Below are positions 20,001 through 27,400 of a stretch of DNA of 64,000 nt, in pieces; position 1 is the stretch's first letter, and every line of letters starts with the position of its first letter. The notes beneath the pieces were generated by a model. It was not told the origin of the DNA and ran no database searches. It worked only from the letters and a program-made list of their open reading frames with translations. A program made the translations under genes and the position numbers. Source of the stretch: Fibrobacter sp. (GTDB lineage Bacteria > Fibrobacterota > Fibrobacteria > Fibrobacterales > Fibrobacteraceae). The stretch is taken from contig NZ_JAFWOM010000059.1 of NCBI RefSeq assembly GCF_017545445.1, positions 58,690 to 122,689 on the forward strand, in the 5' to 3' direction.

Positions 20001-21807
20001 CAGCACCATCACGAACCATTCGCATGTGCGCATTGTCAATAACTATGTCAAGGGTAAACTGTTAGCTTGGAATTGCGGGATCGGTGCCGCTGTTGGCATC
20101 GATGATGCAGATACTTACATTAGCCAGTTCTATGCGGAAAGTGACATTGAAGCGGAGAGCTATGCGGGAGGCATTCTCGGTAGTGCCGGTGGTGATGTTC
20201 GCATAGAAAATTCCTACCATATCGGTAAAGTCTCTAGCAATATTTCTAACTTTGATGGCGCAGGAAATGTTCGTGGCGTTGTCGTAGGTGGTATTGTCGG
20301 CGTCAACGAATCGTATGCAAATATTCACCTTGTAAATTCGTACCACATGGGCGATGTTACTGCAGTAAACGACTACCGTAGTATAGATGGCGTCATTGGC
20401 GTCAATCATTCCGACGAAGTGCATATTGATAACGTATTCTACCCGTCGTCGTTATATTCGGAATTCCCTGCAAACGCAGCAGATTCTGCGATGTTTGCGA
20501 ATGGCTCTGTTGCACATAACTTGCACAATTACGATAACGGAAGCATGACAGGCGCTATTTGGGGACAAAAGGTTGGAGTAGATCCCTACCCCGTGTTCAC
20601 CTCCAAAGTAGATGGCTACCAAACAGACAAGAAAGTTTCAAACTTGGTTTTGCATACATTTGAAGGCGATTCCAACAACTACATCAACCATTACACAGAA
20701 GGTCAAGTCACTTCGTTGCCCACTGTTGCACGAGAAGGACACATTTTCCATGGTTGGTTTACAGAACCCCAATTCTTAGAAGATTCCCTCCTGTTCATTG
20801 ATTCCAAAACTACTGGAGATTTGGAACTTTATGCAAAGCTCCAAATTAAGAAATTCGTTATATCCGTAAATATTTATACAGAGGAAGGATGTAGTGGATA
20901 TGTAGAAGGAACCGGTTATTACGACTACGGAACAAAGACCTCGTTGAGAGTGGTTCCCGATTCAGGATGCGGACTTTCGTCTAGTTACATTTATACTCCA
21001 TTCGATGAATTTGGGGTATATGCTATAGACAAAGTCACAAAGAATGAATCCTACAATGTTCACATTGGCAAGGGCGTTTATAAAATCTGGTATTACGTAG
21101 ATGAAGATGTATCGTTGCCAGACGCCACCAATACACGCACCTTGGAAGATGCTGTTACATTGCCGATTCCATCAAAGCAATGCTATGAATTTGAGGGATG
21201 GTACGACAATGAAAACCTGGAAGGCTCCCCCGTTAAAAACATAAGCAAAGGCGCTTATGGCGACAGAAAATTCTGGCCCAAGTGGAAAGAGAATGCTTCG
21301 GAATGCTTGGAATCATCGTCGTCTTCGATTCAAACATCGTCGTCATCCTCGACACTGATCGAAAATCTGTCCAGTAGCAGTGTTGCAAAATCGTCGTCGT
21401 CCTCGATTCAAACATCGTCGTCATCCTCGACACTGATCGAAAATCTGTCCAGTAGCAGTGTTGTAAAATCGTCGTCCTCGACTAAAGCATCTTCGTCATC
21501 CAACGTCGCAAAGTCTAGCTCGTCGAAAGCAAAATCCAGCTCTAGCAGCGTCAAGAAATCGTCTTCGTCTAGCAAAACAGATGCCATTGATTATATCGTT
21601 AGCTCTAACGTGAAAATAGATGTTATTGGCCGCTACATCCAGATTGACGGAGTACAGTCTGATGCAAATTATACGTTGTTCGATTTGCAAGGGAAGATTC
21701 TTTTATCAGGTTCTGTTGAAAATGGTTCTTGGCAAATTACTGTGCCGAGGGCGGGTACCTATTTGCTTCGCGTCGGCATGCAAATGCAAAGGGTGACTGT
21801 GAAATAA
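14095..21807 (+). CDS. Giant secreted GLUG/InlB_B-repeat protein with T9SS-like tail
   Basis: This 2570-residue protein has a Sec signal peptide (residues 1-18, ending VGA) and AAGGAG 7 nt before the ATG. Five similar blocks start near residues 26, 578, 1001, 1392 and 1765. Each opens with GCYxIST/GS and a GFAAIVNG-like motif, then a W-P-ENFAGSLDGQGHTI motif, then short repeats with GLUG-type VGGIVG turns that suggest a beta-helix. GYxFxGWF repeats of the InlB_B/Flg_new type occur near 530, 1348, 1721, 2214 and 2362. Serine-rich linkers lie at ~964-990 and ~2406-2493. The last ~75 residues (LFDLQGKILLSG, GTYLLRVG) resemble type IX secretion C-terminal domains. It is probably a surface adhesin or matrix protein made with the upstream FISUMP lipoproteins. 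Confidence 0.85.
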   Translation: MKRIVLLISMACAIVGAKVTPTAPTVKDGCYSISTADELYGFAAIVNGTLEAGRAAESSACGMLTQDILANDTTTIGCYYKKETNSKDSVYTCYKIDYENDSKRIDIDPATIVPHTQWTPLKNFSGRFDGQGHTIWKLENIKDSTQNNLGFIALVSGGTEASPVVIKDLTIRHTKFYGHDTVGGIVAKNSGNLLLDNVMYLSQVKGRRQVASLVGRNENQLTIKKGVATNVTGQKFIGSAVGSNSGTIDIDSLSFIHKFNVEGSAYPIVYRTDLIGVSHVGLILGVNEKSAKVNIKNVTTGIDDSYIVEDAFVDADSVLGGFVGLNDKNATITISASSMLKISTLGGENRPYIGGFVGINRGTVDITNSYAKGPVAGISSGCFVGLNQDSLSVTNSYSDCLSDLKTKDPVVGECRVGHVSLKNTFYKDNSNTYSCAKKYGAKPISSQEVSNGVLTIMLHNYKGGEVWGQDIANRNYWPKQNVAFGPFSFKLNLCTTDYYFDFNINGDSCHPDSTMKSYTYKNGIAQLPVYTRYGYVFLGWAFADKPDSVITSISKDSYGDIELFNRWDGDAKVPPKDKDGCYLISTISDLYGIGIAPDKKCVKLVNDIVVNQNMENMILDGLYTGDPNPQRSWDGIKGFNGVFDGQGHKISGLYNKVFFSEVNKGDTLTIKNLGIVNSAFKNAPVFVEQNNGVLNITHSYSTAISNGFVGTNSGEVYISDSYNTGLIRVGASMIGTNNKKAVLDNVYNSGAVQRGAGIIGTNLGTATISNSYNVGTISEESLQEKSTAGLVGYSKGKTTIINCFNAAPVYGYAVVGGLVGAHWTDTLTIINSYNAGPVKDAYSEHNYGIVGMAEVYNSWNSKTHEYDKLVHDDKYAVYMYNVFSLMGLEDHTQLSIQASPAVFKNGYVAKLLHDYVQKDVYGNVVKGGINGEIWGQEVGKDSLPVFKGKLVGVAEKANEGDIIMPSSSSMAISSSSSSVESSSSRSSRFGAEFSFVLPKMVDGCYRISTAQELQGFATIVNGSHGSTKYSAACGILTADIALDVDKYGAWEPIENFAGSLDGQGHTISNMAIDVNRYGDNASFIGSINGGTKKNPVALKNITWENATISAKTRAAIINTVKSGSYVEIDHAHNGMNFTVDSGRVAAFVATVEENANLNVSYSYNTGDIKNNTSTSSYFGCIVNVANGKVTLKNVYNTGVGASLIGSARDSIIILNTYNYPKNSSYSTLLDFCEENKNNIIIENSFNIRSSRDFCDRRSSNLDKEYFANGYVAMRLHYHYNGLDYDGMEWGQDIGVDASPIFSGTVTGEVPANSKVVSLDVVSYSGDKTIYPRYYLSQTRITLPDPTPRTGYAFAGWFDDTTSSVPIDNRIDISFAEEDLTYYAKWWPLPKRDGKCYKIGSAEEMLGFSAIVNGGLGIKKDSTACAILTADIVLDSSKFLQWTAPENFAGSLDGQGHSISFGWTKYYYDEKKPFIKSISGGTKDSPVTIKNVEWKNVSVEGTFGTSLIHYIWDSSYVLISANHNDINFVKNASFIGTVGEKAHLTISNSYNTGSFSGDDGYFIDYVLGNISFLNFYDVGTSNGFVGTANDSVIIENSYSLAQNQKVGFVKSAKYTRRISINNSYYLDTLRSDFGGFKATAEEFANGTIAVKLRYDYDYDGSIWGQNVGVDLSPNFSKEIIGANDSTTGLYSIEMVTHSEDTTQYKKIYAKGIGLTLQNPSPKKGYAFGGWFNNPNYLGHAIKKISTIDSGDVKFYGKWWPLPKQKAGCYEIGSVDDLFGFAAIVNGNIGAKKDSTACGKLVADIEFKEIGELWTDSLLVWVPMWNFAGSFDGNGFSIKNIFINNPSNYYPEDTEGAGLFGTISGGTAEKPVVIKNLTLYEGYIDGGWNTGSIAGLINESNVILDSITADLYVSGYIKVGGIVGVISSSTVSLTNSRKIFSNAKMIPAYYPGDEPSIEKSLYGTYNIGGLISTITNHSHVRIVNNYVKGKLLAWNCGIGAAVGIDDADTYISQFYAESDIEAESYAGGILGSAGGDVRIENSYHIGKVSSNISNFDGAGNVRGVVVGGIVGVNESYANIHLVNSYHMGDVTAVNDYRSIDGVIGVNHSDEVHIDNVFYPSSLYSEFPANAADSAMFANGSVAHNLHNYDNGSMTGAIWGQKVGVDPYPVFTSKVDGYQTDKKVSNLVLHTFEGDSNNYINHYTEGQVTSLPTVAREGHIFHGWFTEPQFLEDSLLFIDSKTTGDLELYAKLQIKKFVISVNIYTEEGCSGYVEGTGYYDYGTKTSLRVVPDSGCGLSSSYIYTPFDEFGVYAIDKVTKNESYNVHIGKGVYKIWYYVDEDVSLPDATNTRTLEDAVTLPIPSKQCYEFEGWYDNENLEGSPVKNISKGAYGDRKFWPKWKENASECLESSSSSIQTSSSSSTLIENLSSSSVAKSSSSSIQTSSSSSTLIENLSSSSVVKSSSSTKASSSSNVAKSSSSKAKSSSSSVKKSSSSSKTDAIDYIVSSNVKIDVIGRYIQIDGVQSDANYTLFDLQGKILLSGSVENGSWQITVPRAGTYLLRVGMQMQRVTVK
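21314..21469 (+). repeat. Two tandem copies of a 78-bp unit in the Ser linker
   Basis: The GATTCAAACATCGTCG landmark occurs at 21327 and again at 21405, a period of 78 bp, with near-identical intervening DNA. Each unit encodes IQTSSSSSTLIENLSSSSV plus flanking Ser residues. It is a likely site of length variation by slippage or recombination. Confidence 0.85.
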
Positions 21808-21839
21808 ACCCTAAATTTTGGGTTGGTTGATGGTATAAG

Positions 21840-21883
21840 GGTGAAAGTCTTTAAAAACAATTTAAATTTTGAATACTTTCACC
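21840..21883. repeat. Inverted repeat after the giant gene
   Basis: GGTGAAAGT (21840-21848) and ACTTTCACC (21875-21883) are perfect 9-bp arms with a 26-nt AT-rich spacer. They may form an mRNA 3' hairpin. There is no T tract, so a terminator role is not evident. Confidence 0.4.
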
Positions 21884-21923
21884 TCTAAATGAAGTTCTTT
21901 TGAATTTGTGTGGTGCTAATCGC

Positions 21924-21953
21924 AAAAACCTCGCATTTCTGCGGGGCTTTTTT
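21924..21953 (+). terminator. Rho-independent terminator, end of module 2
   Basis: CCTCGC (21929-21934) pairs with GCGGGG (21941-21946) around ATTTCT, followed by CTTTTTT. It closely resembles the module 1 terminator in stem sequence. Confidence 0.7.
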
Positions 21954-21968
21954 GTGTTCTTAGGACAC
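21954..21968. promoter_or_regulatory. Putative operator, 7-1-7 inverted repeat (module 3)
   Basis: GTGTTCT-T-AGGACAC is a near-perfect 15-bp inverted repeat (one mismatch) centred on 21961, exactly 122 bp before the ATG at 22083. A direct half-site GTGTTCT follows at 21974-21980. It abuts the terminator of module 2. Confidence 0.6.
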
Positions 21969-22041
21969 ATCTTGTGTTCTAAAAAATGGCGTATTTCGTC
22001 TAAAATGGCTGAAAACGTAAAAAATGAGCGAAAAACGACAA

Positions 22042-22082
22042 TTTTTGTATTCCAGTGTTGTTGAAAAGTTATATTTGTATTC
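22042..22082 (+). promoter_or_regulatory. TAnnTTTG-type promoter giving a leaderless mRNA (module 3)
   Basis: TTTG at 22044-22047, 22 nt, then TATATTTG at 22070-22077, and the ATG 5 nt later. GTATTCC (22047-22053) is an operator-like half-site overlapping the -33 element. There is no Shine-Dalgarno sequence. Confidence 0.6.
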
Positions 22083-22982
22083 ATGAAGGCGATTATTGAA
22101 TATACAGATTATCGCAAGTTCATTCAGGATTACTATGATGAACGTAAACGCAGCTCCGCTTTTACTTGGCGTGAGTTTGCTCGGAATGCCGGGTTTTCGT
22201 CGGCAGTTTTTTTGAAGTACGTTTGTGAGGGGAAAAAGAATCTGAGCATCAGTGCCGCAGGATCGGTCGCAAATGCCATGGGGCTTGCCGGTTTCGAGAA
22301 GACGTATTTTGTTCTGATGGTTACGTATGCTCATGCAAAAGGGGACGAGGCGAAAATGGAGGCTTTCGAAAAACGCTGTGCATTGGCAAGGTCGCATAAG
22401 GTTCGTGTGCTTGGGGGTGAAGAATTCGATTATTACAAGTCCTGGAAAAATCCGTTGCTCCGTGAACTCGCTCCACACATGCCGGGAGCAAGGCCTGCCG
22501 AAATGGCCCGTGCGTGCAAGCCGAAAATTTCTGCAGCGGAAGTCTCCGAAACGCTCGACTTTTTGGAAGATGCGAATCTCTTGAAAAAAGACAGAGAAGG
22601 GAATTACGTGCAGACGGACAAGTCTATTTCTATGGGTTCCGTGGATGCAGTGCCGCTTGCCGCGAAGGATTTGCAGCGCCAGATGGGCGAGCTTGCCGTG
22701 AAGGCTTTGGACTTGCCGCTTGCGGAACGCGCGATGTCGGGAGTTGTGCTTGGGCTTACGGAGGAATCCTATGAACAGATTAAGAAAGAGCTTCTGGAAT
22801 TCCGTCGCCGCATTATCGCGATTGCTACGGAAAGTGACAAAACGCAGAGAGTTTACCGATTGAACTTGCAACTGTTCCCGATAAGTGAACGGCTTGACAA
22901 ATGTGAAGAAAACGAGAAAGTCGATGAGTCTGGATGTCATCCCGGACTTGTTCCGGGATCAGTGGGCTCAAGAATTGAGTAG
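22083..22982 (+). CDS. TIGR02147-family transcriptional regulator, paralogue 3
   Basis: This 299-residue paralogue of the proteins at 573 and 4828 has the family signature EYTDYRKFIQDYYDERK, the HTH region FARNAGFSSAVFLKYVCEGK and the conserved helical C-terminal domain. The final ~15 residues (CHPGLVPGS and so on) are encoded by a REP-like palindrome, as in paralogue 2, although upstream of that the three proteins align end to end. The next lipoprotein starts 34 bp downstream with its own Shine-Dalgarno site. It is probably the local regulator of module 3. Confidence 0.85.
   Translation: MKAIIEYTDYRKFIQDYYDERKRSSAFTWREFARNAGFSSAVFLKYVCEGKKNLSISAAGSVANAMGLAGFEKTYFVLMVTYAHAKGDEAKMEAFEKRCALARSHKVRVLGGEEFDYYKSWKNPLLRELAPHMPGARPAEMARACKPKISAAEVSETLDFLEDANLLKKDREGNYVQTDKSISMGSVDAVPLAAKDLQRQMGELAVKALDLPLAERAMSGVVLGLTEESYEQIKKELLEFRRRIIAIATESDKTQRVYRLNLQLFPISERLDKCEENEKVDESGCHPGLVPGSVGSRIE
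22936..22960. repeat. REP-like palindrome inside a coding region
   Basis: GTCATCCCGG and CCGGGATC flank ACTTGTT. The frame continues through it, giving CHPGLVPGS at the C-terminus of the regulator. Confidence 0.75.
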
Positions 22983-23016
22983 AAAAGTCTGGGTGACAAA
23001 GACTAAAGGAATTTTT

Positions 23017-24447
23017 ATGAATTTGAATAAATTGTTTGCTTTTATGCTTGCGTTGATTTCGTGCGTCTTTGTGGGGTGCGCGGATTCCGAAGTTGCTGGC
23101 GGTTCTTCGGACGATGCCGGCATTTACGCCGTCAAGGGTTTGGATGTGGCGGGCGTTTCGCAGAAGGGACCGTTTGTGACGGGTTCTGTTGTGAGCGTGC
23201 AGGGTGTGGATTGCAAGACGCTTGAACTGACCGGCGAAAAATTTACAGGCAACGTTAAAAGCGACAAGGGCGACTTTGCTATAGATGGCGTCAATCTCAA
23301 ATCTTCGTGTGCGTTGTTCGAAGTGACAGGTTATTACCTCAACGAAGTGACCGGAAAAGAGTCTTCGGATAAGCTCTCGCTCAAGGCTCTGACCGACCTT
23401 AGCGTTAGAAAAACTGTGAACGTCAACTTGCTCACGCACTTGGAATACGAGCGCCTAAAGCACCTTGTGACGGTTGAGAAAATGGACTTTGCGGCGGCGA
23501 AAGCCCAAGCGGAACGCGAAGTGCTCACATCGTTTGATATTGCGAATAACGTTGATGAATTTGAAAACTTGAACATTTTCGAAAAAGGCGACGGAAACGC
23601 GGCACTCCTTGCGGTGAGCGTGCTGATGCAAGCCGATGCGGATGTCGCAAAGCTTGAAGAACGTACAAACGAAGTCAGCTCTGCCATTGCGAAAAACGGT
23701 TTGTGGGACGATGACGAAACGAAGTCGGAAGTCGCGGAATGGGTCGCCGCCGCAAAAGAAAACGGTCAAATTGAAAAAATCCGCCAAAATCTCGAAAGCT
23801 TGAATTATGCAAGCGAGATTCCTGCGTTCGAAACGTATGTGGAAAGCTTTGGCGAAAGCTTGACACGGGAATCATTTTTAAATCCGCAAGTGCAGTACGA
23901 TTCCATTGTCGATAACCGCGATGGACAAGTTTACAAGACTGTAAAAATCGGTGAGCAGGTTTGGATGGCGCAGAACTTGAATTATATCGACACGGCAAAG
24001 GCGATTTTCAAAGACAGTAGTTGGTGCTATGACAACAATCCTCGAAACTGCGCGCTTGCTGGCCGCCTTTACACATGGACTGTGGCGAAAGATTCGTTGT
24101 GCCCCGAAGGCTATCATTTGCCCGATACGACGGAATGGAATACGTTGTTTGCATCCGTGGGCGGTACGGCCAATGCGGGGACTGTTCTCCGTTCTATATT
24201 AGGCTGGGATAGTGTGGATGGTACGAATGATTACGGATTCTCGGCGGTTGCCGTCGGCGAAAGATATCACAGCGGTTCGTTTGATTCCGAAGGAACGAAA
24301 GCATTCATTTGGACGGCGACAGCTCTGCCTGAAGAATCTGAAAATTCCGCCTATGCAGCTTATTTTGTTGAAAACGCTACAGTTTCTTTCAAGAAGAATT
24401 TTAAAGACAATGGGGCTTCGGTGCGTTGCCTCAAGGATACATTTTAA
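23017..24447 (+). CDS. FISUMP surface lipoprotein with one FISUMP domain
   Basis: This is a 476-residue predicted lipoprotein. The start at 23017 is set by AAAGGA 6-9 nt upstream and the MNLNKLFAF signal peptide, with lipobox FVGC at ~21. The shared N-terminal region (AGGSSDDAG, GVSQKGPFVTGSVV, LTHLEYERLKHL) runs to ~285 and is closest in wording to the gene at 1424. It joins directly to a single FISUMP domain (~301-474) without the serine-rich linker of its paralogues. FISUMP blocks seen are WMAQNLNY, CPEGYHLPDTTEWN and VRCLKD. It is the simplest member of the array and a useful reference for domain boundaries. Confidence 0.85.
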   Translation: MNLNKLFAFMLALISCVFVGCADSEVAGGSSDDAGIYAVKGLDVAGVSQKGPFVTGSVVSVQGVDCKTLELTGEKFTGNVKSDKGDFAIDGVNLKSSCALFEVTGYYLNEVTGKESSDKLSLKALTDLSVRKTVNVNLLTHLEYERLKHLVTVEKMDFAAAKAQAEREVLTSFDIANNVDEFENLNIFEKGDGNAALLAVSVLMQADADVAKLEERTNEVSSAIAKNGLWDDDETKSEVAEWVAAAKENGQIEKIRQNLESLNYASEIPAFETYVESFGESLTRESFLNPQVQYDSIVDNRDGQVYKTVKIGEQVWMAQNLNYIDTAKAIFKDSSWCYDNNPRNCALAGRLYTWTVAKDSLCPEGYHLPDTTEWNTLFASVGGTANAGTVLRSILGWDSVDGTNDYGFSAVAVGERYHSGSFDSEGTKAFIWTATALPEESENSAYAAYFVENATVSFKKNFKDNGASVRCLKDTF

Positions 24448-24465
24448 AGACGAGTGAGGATTCAT

Positions 24466-27400
24466 ATGAAATTCCAATACATATTCACTATCGTGTTATC
24501 GCTGTTGGCGATTCCGTCATTTGCAGCGAACGGTACCATGAAAGGCGATGGCTCTACAGCCAGACCGTTCCAGATTGAGGATTACGAAGACCTCAAGGCA
24601 ATTGGCAAGGGCGCTTATCTCTATTCTTTGGATTACGTCTTGACGAAGGATATCGATGCTTCGGCTTCGAAAAACGAGATGTGCAACGAAGACGGCTGCA
24701 ATGGATTCATTCCCATCGGAAAAAACAAGGATGCCGCCGATAGTACGGTCTTCTGGGGTAATATTGACGGCCAGAATCACACGATTCGCAATTTGAATAT
24801 TTGGCTTCCGTGTGAAGATGGCGTAGGATTTGTCTATGCTCTTATTGGTTCTATCAAGAATTTGAATTTCGACAACTTGAACGTAATAGGCAGAGTGACT
24901 GAATCGAATCACGTTGGAGGTGTTGTCGCAAGGCTTGTGGGGGCTATCGAAAATGTTCATGTGACGAACGGTTTTGTTCAAGGCAATAAGCGTGTCGGTG
25001 GAATTGCTGGCTGTGCATTGAGAACCATTGGGTATTCTAACGAAAAATTGGTCATGAAGAATGTTTCGTTCCAGGGCAATATTAAAGGAACAGCACGCAT
25101 AGGTGGAATCGTAGGTGAAACGGATGGCGCTACGGTCGATAACGCTTCTGCTGACGTGAACATTGTTGTATTGGATGAACGTGCTGGTGGTATTGTCGGA
25201 TTAAGTGACGGGATTATTATCAATAGCCGTTCCAGCGGTACGATTACGCCGGCTTCCGAAGAAGTGGATGAAGTGGGCGGTATTGCAGGAAGTTCTGAAA
25301 ATACGATTAGCATGTGTGCTTCGACAATGGATTTGCTGCATTCCGCACCCTATTATTTTGATGAGGATATAGGTGGTATTGTCGGTGACGGAGGCTCAGT
25401 AAGTATGTCTTATGCATTTGGAACAATCGAAGGCAAACGGTATGTGGGTGGCATTGCTGGAAGCGGCGGGGTGACAAATTCTTTTGCTATGGGTACGGTA
25501 CGTGGTGAAGAGTATGTGGGTGGCCTTGTGGGTTACGGATCGGTTGCAAATTCCTATGCGGCGAACATAGTCCGTGGTGATAGCCTTGTTGGCGGACTTG
25601 TTGCTAAAGCAAGTGGTGATGTCGTGGGTTCTTATTGGAATACTGAAATCTCTGGCTTAGATACAAGTGCGGGAGGCACGGGACTCTCGACTGCAAAAAT
25701 GATGAAGTTTGCGTCGTTTGCGGGCTGGGATACTTTGGGCTATGATGAGTATGTCATTGACGGTACGGATACATGTTCTTATTATCAAGATATTGGTGTT
25801 TGTTATAGTCTTACGGGTAAGTTTATACGCTATTGGAACATTGACGAAGGTAAATCGTTCCCCTACTTGAACGATAATCCGTTCGTGAAAAAAACGGTTA
25901 TCCCGATTGCTGTTCCGACATCGGCCCCGAAATGGCAAGAAACTCCGAAAGTTGCAACGCTTTTTAAAGTAGATGGTGAACTTGTTGGTAAATGGCTTGG
26001 CTGGACAAAATTCAAAGTGGATGGAAATGCCAATTTTAGGGATTCGCTTTATTACGGCTATAGAATTGGTATTGTTGATGGTAAGGATACGGTTTGGGGA
26101 ACGTCTAGCTATATGGCTGTTCCCAACAAGATTGAAATTTCGAGCATCGCGGAACTTCAGAAAATCGGAAACGATATTGCGTATCCGCTAAAGGCTAATT
26201 ACGAATTGACAAAGGATATTGATGCCTCGGGATTTGCCTTTAAGCCTATCGGCGATAGCGTCCATGTCTTTAGTGGAGTGTTTGATGGTAAAAATCACAC
26301 GATTTCGAATCTCACAATCGAAAATTCGAACTCCGATTTTGTGGGTATGTTCGGATATACAGACTGGGCGGTTATTCAAAATTTGACATTCAAAAACGCA
26401 AAGGTGAGCGCTTCATGGTATGCAGGAGTCTTGGCGGGTGGAATAGACAATTCCGTTGTAAGCAATGTGGTTTCCTTGAATGGAAATGTGTCGGGAACGT
26501 CGTTTATCGGTGGACTGATCGGTATTACTCGTTCAAGTAAATTAAATGTTGTGGGCACTACGGGTTCTGTAAAGGGGAACGATTATGTTGGCGGCTTAAT
26601 CGGAGGGTCTGCATCAATAGTCGAAAATGCGTTCTCGGTGAATGTCGTCAAGGGTTATGAAAGTGTGGGCGGAGTCATGGGGGCTACGAATGAATTCTCG
26701 GCACCGAGCAGACAAAAGAACATCTATTCTGCAAGCCTTCTTAAGTCTCCCAAGCCGCAAGGAATTATCGGAGGAAATTTCTTCGGCGCGGGCGAAGACA
26801 TGGAATCATGTTACTTCGACAGTACGGTTACAGGAAACGTGCTTGGCGGAAATACGACCGAAGAAATGCTAAAACAATCGACATACGCTGGATTCAGTTT
26901 CGATTCTGTTTGGTCTATTCAGGAAGGCAAATCTTATCCGTACTTCAAGGGCATGGCCCCAATATTGCCGGGTACGCTTGAGGATGACGGAACAGTAAAT
27001 ATGCTCGCTGGTCGCGGGACTGCCGATAGTCCGTATAAAATATCGAAGTATAGTGAACTTAAGTATGTCGGCAGGTATGAATATGCTGCATCGGGGCTTT
27101 ACTTTATGTTGACTCAAAATATCAATGCGTACGCTTCGATTTATGACAACTGCAATGACGACCGCAGCGTTTGTAAGGGCTTTGAACCGATTCCTGCTTT
27201 CGACGGTACGTTTATCGGCAACAATAAAATTATCGGGAATTTGAATATCAACCGCCCCGATGAAGATTCCGTGGGCCTTTTCCGGTCGCTTGAGTTCTCG
27301 GCTAGAATAACGGGGCTTGTCATCGATACTTCCTCCAACTTTACTGGAAACGATAACTGGGATTACCAGAGAAAAACGTTCAAGCCGACGGTTCGCGGGA

